Shown piece by piece: positions 27,921-34,986 of a stretch of 55,239 bases of DNA. Made by a program: the position numbers and the translations under genes. How positions within the stretch are numbered: the first letter of the stretch is position 1; each line of letters starts with the position of its first letter. Source of the DNA: Deltaproteobacteria bacterium. Its GTDB lineage: Bacteria > Myxococcota_A > UBA796 > SXON01. Location: NCBI GenBank assembly GCA_947445035.1, contig CANFCK010000029.1, positions 1 to 55,239 of the forward strand, read 5' to 3'. Below the pieces are notes generated by a model. It saw only the letters and a program-made list of their open reading frames with translations. It was not told where the DNA came from and did not search any database.

Positions 27921-29360
27921 CTAGCCCCTTACCCGACCGAAGGTCTGGCCGAGCGCGAGAACCCAAGAACAGGATTGCCAGGGCAGGTCCCGCAACCTCC
28001 AACCCCAGTTTCCCGTCGCGATGCCGGGCGTGTTCATGCGCGCCGCGCTGCCCAGCTTGAGGAAGTCCTGCATCGGCGCGATCGCCGTGCCCGCATTGCT
28101 GGCCCAGGCCTCGCGGCACAGGGCCCACGCCGGGTCCTGTCCGTCGCGACCGGTGTAGAGCCGGAAACGATCCTGCGCGCCGGCATCGGTGCTGGCGTAC
28201 CAGCCCACCGCCGTGTCGTTGTCATGGGTCCCAGTGTACGCTATCCACGCGGTGCCATCGTAGTTATGGGGCAAGAATGGATGATCTGCGTCGCGACCGA
28301 ACGCGAACTGCAGGATCTTCATCCCGGGGAGGCCCAGCTCGTCACGCAGCGCCTCGACATCGGGGGTGATGTCGCCGAGGTCCTCCGCCCAGAGCGGCAG
28401 GGAGCCAAGCTCCTGGCGGAGCGCTTCGAAGAGGGCCCGACCAGGACCGGGTGTCCAGGTTCCATTGCGGGCGTCCGGCTCGTCAGCGGCGATGGCCCAC
28501 GCGGCCACGAAACCGCGGAAGTGGTCCAGCCGAACCGCGTCGACCAACGCCAGTTCCCGCGCCAGCCGGCGCCGCCACCACCCAAAACCATCGGCGGCGT
28601 GGGCCTCCCACCGGTACATCGGCGCGCCCCACCGCTGCCCTGTGGGCGAGAAGTAGTCGGCCGGCACGCCGCTGACGGGGTTCGGCGCCTGAGCCTCGTC
28701 CAAGAGCCACAGGCCAGGGTTCGCCCAGAGATCGCAGGCGTCGTGGGCAACGAAGATGGGGATGTCGCCGACGATGCGAATGCCCCGGACTTTCGCCGCA
28801 TCCCGCAGCGCCGACCACTGCCGCGTGAACAAGAGCTGCAGCCCCGCGTGGACCCGCACCTCTTCTGCGAGTGCGCTGTCATCGACCTCGTCCCACCGCC
28901 ACCACTCGGCGTGACCGAAGTGGGCAACCCGCGCGGCGTAGCGGGACCAGTCGCTGAGCCAGGCGCCCTCCCGCTGGACGAACGCCGCCAACTCCACCGG
29001 ATCGACCCGCAGTGCGGCAATGCGCAAAAGCGGCAATTTCCAGGCCTGGACCGCGTCGATGTCCACAGCCTCGGACCCCCACGGAACCGCGACCGCCTCC
29101 AAGGTTCCGTCCGCCACGAGGGCCTCGACGCTGATGAGCCGAGGATCACCCGCGAAGGCCGACGGGCTGCCGTACGGCGACGCGCCCGGACCCACCGGAT
29201 GCAGCGGGAGCACCTGCCAGGTGTCGAGCCCAGCGTGGCTCATCCACTCCAAAAAAGCGTGCGCGTACGGCCCGAGTTCGCCGATGGGCCCCGGCCCCGG
29301 CAAGCTCGACGGATGCAAAAGCACCCCCGCGTGTCGCGTGCGCCCGGGAGCGGGCAGCAT
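27921..29360 (-). CDS. malQ: 4-alpha-glucanotransferase (amylomaltase)
   Basis: 479 residues, GH77. N-terminus RHAGVLLHPSSLPGPGPIGELG, substrate loop GPGASPYGSPSAFAGDP, then IVGDIPIFVAHD, VPADYFSPTGQRWG, catalytic nucleophile Asp in VDAVRLDHFRGF, acid/base Glu in LWAEDLGDI, and IAYTGTHDNDTAVGW. Transfers alpha-1,4-glucan segments in maltodextrin or glycogen metabolism, cytoplasmic. All catalytic residues look intact. It follows the 46-residue basic protein gene by 6 bp and precedes the histidine kinase by 2 bp. Confidence 0.95.
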   Translation of the reverse strand: MLPAPGRTRHAGVLLHPSSLPGPGPIGELGPYAHAFLEWMSHAGLDTWQVLPLHPVGPGASPYGSPSAFAGDPRLISVEALVADGTLEAVAVPWGSEAVDIDAVQAWKLPLLRIAALRVDPVELAAFVQREGAWLSDWSRYAARVAHFGHAEWWRWDEVDDSALAEEVRVHAGLQLLFTRQWSALRDAAKVRGIRIVGDIPIFVAHDACDLWANPGLWLLDEAQAPNPVSGVPADYFSPTGQRWGAPMYRWEAHAADGFGWWRRRLARELALVDAVRLDHFRGFVAAWAIAADEPDARNGTWTPGPGRALFEALRQELGSLPLWAEDLGDITPDVEALRDELGLPGMKILQFAFGRDADHPFLPHNYDGTAWIAYTGTHDNDTAVGWYASTDAGAQDRFRLYTGRDGQDPAWALCREAWASNAGTAIAPMQDFLKLGSAARMNTPGIATGNWGWRLRDLPWQSCSWVLALGQTFGRVRG

Positions 29361-29366
29361 GACGAA

Positions 29367-29507
29367 CTAACGACGAAGGCGACGGCCGCCGCCGCGCTTC
29401 TGCAGCATGCCCTTGGCCCGCATCCGCTGCTTGGTGTGCTTGGCCTTGAGCTTGGCCCGGTGATGAGCAGACTTGTTGCGCTTGCGGGTGTTCGAGGTGC
29501 GCGCCAT
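29367..29507 (-). CDS. 46-residue Arg/Lys-rich basic protein
   Basis: MARTSNTRKRNKSAHHRAKL, followed by KAKHTKQRMRAKGMLQKR and GGGRRLRR. About half the residues are Arg, Lys or His; predicted pI above 12, mostly helical, no cysteines. A TCTGGAG with six bases to the ATG is a good ribosome site, and codon use is that of a highly biased gene. The composition resembles a small ribosome-associated or nucleic-acid-binding protein, but it matches none of the ribosomal proteins I know. It lies between the RelA/SpoT-like gene (30 bp away) and malQ (6 bp). Confidence 0.75.
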   Translation of the reverse strand: MARTSNTRKRNKSAHHRAKLKAKHTKQRMRAKGMLQKRGGGRRLRR

Positions 29508-29537
29508 GGGAAACTCCAGAATCGAGAGGGCGCCGGG

Positions 29538-30647
29538 CTAACGCGACCCTGGCTCACCGTCCACCGGGCTGCGTGACGGCGGCATCGTACGTCCGAGTCG
29601 CTCGTACACTTTTTGCATCTGTCGGAACTTGTAGAGGTCGTGGCGCGAGTCGCCGCGTTCGTTGCCCTCGTCGGATTTCCGATCCACCACCTGGAACTCG
29701 ACGAGCACCGAGACCACTTCGCCGAGGACCGCCCGGTGGCGCGGCGGCGACACGCCAGGGACGTCGGAGATCCGCACCGGGAGCCCGACGATGAAGTTGA
29801 TCACGTGGTAGTCGCCGCCTGAGTCGGGATTGACGGTGAGTGCCGCTTGCCGTTGCAGGCCGAGGGTGCGGCGCTCCCCGTCGTAGTGGCCGTCAATCTC
29901 GAGTTCGTCGGCGCTCAGCAGCTGGTTGAGGCTCTCGCCGGGGATCACCGAGGGGAACGGCACGAGGTTGCGAAAGAGCCACGCGATGCACGGCACGATG
30001 TCTTCCCGCTCGGCGGTGACGATGCGAAAGCGGAGTTTGTCGAAAACCGTCGCGGCCGTGGACTGCCGTTTGGCAAGCAGCTTGGTGATGACGCTCGGAC
30101 GCGTCTTCCGATTGCCGTAAAACGCCTCGACCGGCAGCCCCTCGTCCCGCATACGCTGCGCCGCCTCACCCACCTTGTGATTGGCGACCTCCAAAAGGTC
30201 CATCTCGCGAAGGGCGGTCTGGTTGCGGAGCTCCTGCATCTCGAGATGGTTGATGACGTGAACCAGCTTGAGGATGGCGCAGTATTGGATGCGGTGGCGA
30301 CTGAAGCGCTCCCGCATCGAGGCGCGGAGGAAGGCGTCACGCACGTCGCGGGGGCGCCGGACGTCAGGGGCGAAGTGCAGGCCGAGGTGCTCTTCCAGAT
30401 ACTCGACCGCTTGGTTGTAGACGTAGCGGACACGTTCGCGCGCCCAGCCGTCGCTCTGGAGATCACAGCCCCACAACCTCAAAAAACGATTGACATCATC
30501 GTGAGTACGGAACGACAGCCGGTTCCACTCCACCACCGAGCCGCCGGCGAGCGCCAGCCGCACGGCGTCTTCGTCGAGCATGGTGAGCGGCGCGCGGAGC
30601 ATCGGCCCGGGCTGTTCTTCGTCGAACTCGATCGGGTCTTGCCGCAC
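29538..30647 (-). CDS. RelA/SpoT-like protein of a myxobacterial family (TIGR04552-like)
   Basis: 369 residues. The centre reads YGNRKTRPSVITKLLAKRQS, VFDKLRFRIVTAEREDIVPC and GLPVRISDVP, resembling the (p)ppGpp synthetase fold, in which R-x-K-x-x-S, DLxGIRIV and a following acidic strand form the ATP and acceptor sites. The N-terminal ~170 residues are helical and end with a His/Arg-rich stretch (ERFSRHRIQYCAILKLVHVINH) that might be a degenerate HD-like region. I recall similar proteins being restricted to Myxococcota. Start GTG at 30647 is tentative; two Met codons lie 15 and 22 codons further in. Enzyme activity is inference; regulation of stringent response or nucleotide signalling is possible. 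Confidence 0.6.
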   Translation of the reverse strand: MRQDPIEFDEEQPGPMLRAPLTMLDEDAVRLALAGGSVVEWNRLSFRTHDDVNRFLRLWGCDLQSDGWARERVRYVYNQAVEYLEEHLGLHFAPDVRRPRDVRDAFLRASMRERFSRHRIQYCAILKLVHVINHLEMQELRNQTALREMDLLEVANHKVGEAAQRMRDEGLPVEAFYGNRKTRPSVITKLLAKRQSTAATVFDKLRFRIVTAEREDIVPCIAWLFRNLVPFPSVIPGESLNQLLSADELEIDGHYDGERRTLGLQRQAALTVNPDSGGDYHVINFIVGLPVRISDVPGVSPPRHRAVLGEVVSVLVEFQVVDRKSDEGNERGDSRHDLYKFRQMQKVYERLGRTMPPSRSPVDGEPGSR

Positions 30648-30680
30648 GACTGGCGCTGTATCGTGCGGCGGCCGGTTCGC

Positions 30681-31865
30681 TCACCCTGCCGTACGCCGCA
30701 CATCTCCCGGCAACGCCGCGGCAACGCCAACCGTGACCAAAACAATCCCGCCCAGAAGTGCCCACGGCGCCATCCCCTGCCAATCGTCGAGCACCGCCAT
30801 CGCCACGATCACCACGACGCCGCCGCCGTTCCCGGCCAGCATCACCAGCGCGGTTGCGGCGCCATTGTCCCGAGGCGCGACTGCCTCACCCGTCATCGTC
30901 AAGAGCAGCGCGAAGGCGGGCATGAACGTCATGCCCAGGAGCGCGCCGCTGATGAACAGCCCCTGCGAGCCAGGCGCCATCGCCATTGCAGCGTAGGCGG
31001 CCGCGGCGCCGATGGCGCATAAAAGCAGCGGGAGCTTCCTCAGCCGGAGCTTGTCGGCGATGGGCGGGATGACGATGGCGCCGACGATGCCCCCGACGAT
31101 GACGGCAGCGCCGAGCAATCCCGCCGCCGCGGCGTCGAGACCACGGGGCGCGACCAGCTGCTCCAACCAGGTGGTCAGCCCGTTGAAGAAGCCGAGCCCC
31201 GCCGCGCCCAGCGCCGTGAGCAGCATCAGCGTGCGATTCCGGAGGAGGCTCCGGAACGGAGAAGGACGTTCTGCGACGGCCGCACCGGTTTCAGCGGCAA
31301 AGACAAACCACGCGCCCGCGGCGGCAAATGCGACAACGCTGTTCACCAGCATCGCGCCCCGCCAGCCGAGCTCGGTGTACAAGGGCGGCGTCGTCGCCAT
31401 CCCCACCGCCATGCCCAGGAACATGCCCACGGTGCCGAGCCCGGTGGCCATTGCGCCCTCATCCGGATCGAACCAATCGGCGACCAGCTTGGAGATGCCG
31501 TTGACGACGTACGGCTGCGCGCACGCGATCACGATCTGCCCTGCCAGCAGCGAGCCGAAATGGGCGGTGTCCAAACGAATCAGCGAACCGAACGCGCCGA
31601 CGAGCGCGCCGATGCCCACAACGCGCTTGTAGCCAAGGCGATCGATCAGCCGACCGCTGTGGGTGGAGAGCAGGCAGTACAAGAGCGGAAACACCAGGAT
31701 CAGCAACGACGCCGTCGTCTCGTCCACCTGGTAGTCGCGCTGGACTTCGATGAGCAGCGGCGCGAAGTTGAGCCACAGCAGCTGGCTGACGAGCGCCACC
31801 AGGACGAACGCGCCGAGCACCCGCCAGCGGCGGGGACGTGCGGGCGAAAGCGAGCGTGCGGTCAT
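30681..31865 (-). CDS. Major facilitator superfamily transporter
   Basis: 394 residues, twelve predicted transmembrane helices. The TM2-TM3 loop carries the MFS signature SGRLIDRLGYKRVVG; loop 8-9 has the degenerate copy IADKLRLRKLP. A central cytoplasmic loop (AVAERPSPFRSLLRNRT) joins the two six-helix halves. Similar in layout to efflux or anion/organic-acid carriers; the substrate is unknown. ATG 31865 shares one base with the stop of the small upstream gene (TGATG), so expression is coupled to it. Confidence 0.9.
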   Translation of the reverse strand: MTARSLSPARPRRWRVLGAFVLVALVSQLLWLNFAPLLIEVQRDYQVDETTASLLILVFPLLYCLLSTHSGRLIDRLGYKRVVGIGALVGAFGSLIRLDTAHFGSLLAGQIVIACAQPYVVNGISKLVADWFDPDEGAMATGLGTVGMFLGMAVGMATTPPLYTELGWRGAMLVNSVVAFAAAGAWFVFAAETGAAVAERPSPFRSLLRNRTLMLLTALGAAGLGFFNGLTTWLEQLVAPRGLDAAAAGLLGAAVIVGGIVGAIVIPPIADKLRLRKLPLLLCAIGAAAAYAAMAMAPGSQGLFISGALLGMTFMPAFALLLTMTGEAVAPRDNGAATALVMLAGNGGGVVVIVAMAVLDDWQGMAPWALLGGIVLVTVGVAAALPGDVRRTAG

Positions 31866-32101
31866 CACCAACCTTGGGTCCCGCCCGGTATCACGGCCCC
31901 TCCTCCTCCCCCGGCGCGGCGGGTGCGGAGCCGCGCGACGAGGAGACCGAGCCCCGGCAGCCCGTCCGGTTCCAACGCCCGGACCGCCTCCGCAAGGTCG
32001 ATGGGAAGGCCCTTGTCGAGGAGGACGGCGCGGGCGGCGGCCGGGTCTTGCGCGCGCAGAAGGGGGCCGAGGAGCCCATCCCAGGGGTCGGGGGCGCTCA
32101 A
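31865..32101 (-). CDS. Small coupled protein (78 aa) with N-terminal SAPDPWDGLL
   Basis: Starts with TTG overlapping the stop of the preceding ORF (TTGA) and ends overlapping the MFS start by one base. After SAPDPWDGLLGPLLRAQDP comes a helical, Leu/Ala-rich segment (AAARAVLLDKGLPIDLAEAV) and a Gly/Arg-rich C-terminus ending in TQGW. The N-terminal S-A-x-D-P-W-x-G-L is shared with the upstream ORF, which supports both being real and related. No domain was recognised. Could be a small accessory of the transporter or a precursor-like peptide; both are guesses. Confidence 0.5.
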   Translation of the reverse strand: MSAPDPWDGLLGPLLRAQDPAAARAVLLDKGLPIDLAEAVRALEPDGLPGLGLLVARLRTRRAGGGGGAVIPGGTQGW

Positions 32102-32343
32102 CCGACCCGGAGCGTGAACGCCCCGCCGTAGCCATCCCCCCTGCAGGTGCGGCCTCCGCCGAGGCAAGTGGGGCCAGATGCGGCCTCGGCTGGCAGCGGG
32201 GGCGGCGAGCGCAGGCCGCCGAACGGGCCAACGCCGATTATCTCCCGCGGTGTGCCCGCGGTCCCCACCTCGTTTAGGAGCAGGCCGCATCCAGGGGGGT
32301 ATGGGCTTACGACAAGCCCCTCCCAGGGGTCAATGGCACTCAC
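32098..32343 (-). CDS. Small coupled protein (81 aa) with N-terminal SAIDPWEGL
   Basis: GTG start (MSAIDPWEGLVVSPYPPG). Rich in Gly and Pro with three Cys (PGCGLL, PTCLGGGRTCRG) and a Gly-rich C-terminus. The N-terminal nine residues are nearly the same as in the downstream ORF, with which it overlaps by 4 bp. No domain was recognised and there is no clear ribosome site, so the call rests on the shared motif and coupling. It could be the first gene of the transporter operon. Confidence 0.42.
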   Translation of the reverse strand: MSAIDPWEGLVVSPYPPGCGLLLNEVGTAGTPREIIGVGPFGGLRSPPPLPAEAASGPTCLGGGRTCRGDGYGGAFTLRVG

Positions 32344-32579
32344 GAGACGCTGTCACGGATGCGGCGCAGGCTGTCCGCGAGGATGGAAACGTCGGCAGTG
32401 CTTGGGCGGCTCAGTCCGAGCCGCGCCGCAGCGGATCAACGGGTGGGCGCCCTTGCCCGGCAGGTCTACACGATCGAGGACGTTGCGGGGTGGAACGCCG
32501 CCGCCGGGCCTCCTGGTACAGTGTTCCCGGAGCGAGCGCAGGCGGTTTCGTTGGAGACGCTGATGGCCCTGCGCGTGCG
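32344..32579. other. No convincing gene between the phospholipase and the small ORFs
   Basis: A plus-strand frame starting at 32359 is open but runs antisense into the phospholipase end and has no ribosome site. On the minus strand a 30-codon stretch (RLGLSRPSTADVSILADSLR) ends just at the start of the 81-residue gene but has no start codon. No terminator with a T-run is visible. Confidence 0.4.
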
Positions 32580-34986
32580 CTATTCGTACCCCGGAAGACC
32601 GGGAAAGCGCTCGATCCCCTTGACACTGTGCTCACCCAGCGATCGGTAAGCCTCGAACTGCTCCTCGCCGAAGAACTGGTCGGCCGTGCTCTCGTGCGGA
32701 AAGGTCGCATTTGCCGCGGCGTAGGTCTCCATGGACAGGCTCTCGTCCCCGGTCAGTCGTGCTTTGATGTAGATGAGCACGCCTACTTCGGTGGGCGAGT
32801 AGCGGATGTGACCGACGGCATGGTGGGCCACTCCTTTGCGTGCGGAGGTGCCGCGGAGGTCGTTCAGCTCGATGTCGACCACCACACCAAGGTCGATGCG
32901 CGCATAACGGAGCGCCGTCGCGAGGCTGCCCATCGTCAAAGCGTCATCTTCCTCGCCGTCCACGCTGATGATCAGCGAGGCGCGGCGTCGCAAAAGCTCG
33001 TAGACGCCCAGGTTCTCGATATGGCCGCCGTCGGACGCGTTGACATAGCGGTGCCCGGCGTTGAGATTCCGGAAGGCCTCGCGCCGCAGATACTCGGCCC
33101 CCGGGGCCAGCTGGAAGGTCTGGCCACTCATCGCACCGGCGAGGATGTGCCGCGGGTTCGGCAACCAGTAGCCCATGCGGAGATTGAACAGGGCCATCAG
33201 GAGGGTCAGACCCGGGCTGGTCATGGTTCCCATCGAAGGGTTGGCCACACCGCCCGAGATGGCCATGGCGGTGCCCAGGTTCATCGCCGGATCGACCCGC
33301 TCGATCTCAGTCGTGGCACACCAGCCGGTGTGGCAGGAACCTACGAAGAGCTTGCTGAACAACAGGAAGTCGCCCTGCCGCCCCCGCAAGCTGGGATCCG
33401 TACTGCTGTTGAGGTTCAACGTCGCGTTGATGAGGTGGTAGGGCGCGTAGGCCCCCTCAGGATCGGCCCCGCCGCCCATCTCCGAGAGCTTCAAGACATC
33501 CCCAGGGCTCTTCGAGCCAACCGCGTCTGCCAGGAAAACCCGGCTGAGACGGTCCCGGTAGTAGCCATGGGGAGAGATCAGGTTGACGTTGAGGAGGCGG
33601 GCATTGATCAGCCAGATCGCCAGCATGGCCGCCACCAGGATGGCGCCCCCTGGACCGGCGAAGGCGCCCTGAAACCGCACTCTCACTTCGTGGTCGTCGG
33701 CGATCAGGACTCCCAGAAACTGTCTTTTTTTTCCCTTCCCCGGCGTAGAGGTTCCAGTTGTAGCCATGGGCCTCGTCGTAGATCCACCCTGAGATCTCCT
33801 CGACCTCGACCTCACCGATCGAATCCTCGAACAAGCCAGAGGTCTTCAGCGCCGCCATCAGGTGGGGGTTCAGCAGTCTCTCTCCGCTTGGGTCCCGGAA
33901 GGCGAAGAGCTGTCCGTCCGGATCCCTCCCGTTGGGAATCTCGTCGACGCCGCCGATCTGGGTGACACAGAGTAGTAGAAACAGCGCGAGCGCCCCGGCG
34001 GGGGCGAGCGAACCCAAAAGAAGCATGCCGAGGCTGCGGCCCAGGATGCGACCAGGCCGTGTCCAGCCCAACCCCGCCGCCACCACGGCGCCGAGCCCGA
34101 CGCCCCAGGCGTGCACCCTGACGAAGCTCAACACGTCCGCATGCACCCCCGCCACCTCGCGAGCGGCCTGCGCCTGCGTGTGCAGCACGGCGTAGTCCAC
34201 AAGCCACCACACCGGGAGGATCGCCAGCGAGGCCAGCGTCATTCCCAGCGTGACGCGGATCGCCCATTCGAGTTGCTCACGTCGAACCAGCGCACTGCCC
34301 GGCCGCCGCGCGAAGGGGTAGGCCGCGATGAGGCAACCGAAGAGCCCGCCGAAGAGCTTCGCCGGCCACAGGTTCGGCCCGGTGGCCACAACGTAGCCCC
34401 ACGCTTCGAGCTTGGGGAACACGACCTCGTAGAGGATCGAGGCGGCCAGAACCGAACCCAGGAGCAGCGGGCTCCAGCTGACAATGGTGAGGGCCAGGCC
34501 TCGGGCATAGACGGCCGGCATTGCCAGCGAATCGAACGCGCCTCCGGCCTTGAGGTAGTTGCTGGAGTTGCGCAGGTGCTGCAACGCCGGTGGCTCCACG
34601 GTGCCCGACCCCATGCGTAGCGGAAAGGCGTCCGGAGTTGTCTTCTGCTCTTCCCCGCGACCGTTGAGCAGGTGGCTCAGCGCAGCGCCGAGGTAGCCCC
34701 CTCCGGAGACCGTCGACAAGTAGTCCATCCGCGCAAACACTCCGCGGTCCGCCAGCGCCTGAATCACCCCGAGGCAGAACGCCGCCGATCGAATGCCACC
34801 GCCGGAGAGCGCGACCCCGGTCAACTTGAGGTTGGTCGAGGGTTCGGGCGCACCGCCCACCAGCACGGGCACGGGTTCCTGGCCCACCAAGGCGCGCCGC
34901 TTCTGTATCTCGTTGATCTCGCCGGGGAAGACCGTCTGAGCGAAGTCCCTGGCTTCCATCGGGTCAAAATCTCGGGATGCTGACAT
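32580..34986 (-). CDS. Multi-spanning patatin-like phospholipase, frame broken at an A8 tract
   Basis: First part (ATG 34986, MSASRDFDPMEARDF): patatin core with LTGVALSGGGIRSAAF (oxyanion loop) and the nucleophile Ser94 in LSTVSGGGYLG, then about five hydrophobic helices. At 33725-33732 there are eight A residues on the coding strand; as written, the frame runs on to a stop at 33457 without meaning. The next frame resumes at once as RQFLGVLIADDHEV, adds one more membrane helix and carries the second half of the catalytic dyad, Asp in NASDGGHIENLGVYEL, ending at 32580. With one A fewer the product would be 801 residues. Patatins cleave acyl chains from membrane lipids. ATG overlaps the lipoxygenase stop by one base (TGATG). 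Whether the break is a mutation, a read error or slippage is open. Confidence 0.82.
33725..33732 (-). other. A8 homopolymer at the frame junction of the phospholipase
   Basis: Coding strand reads ggg-aaaaaaaa-gacag. Frame 1 gives GEGKKKTV, the frame needed downstream gives GKKRQFLGV. A deletion of one A, or slippage of polymerase or ribosome by one base, restores a full-length enzyme. It is the longest A/T homopolymer I noticed in the window. Confidence 0.9.

Noticed and set aside
32344..32430. Minus-strand 30-codon stretch ending at the 81-residue ORF
   Set aside because: Bounded by a stop and lacking a start codon; helix-like pattern is too short to support a gene.
32359..32649. Plus-strand 96-codon frame after the phospholipase
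   Set aside because: No ribosome site, no motif, and it overlaps the real end of the phospholipase in antisense.
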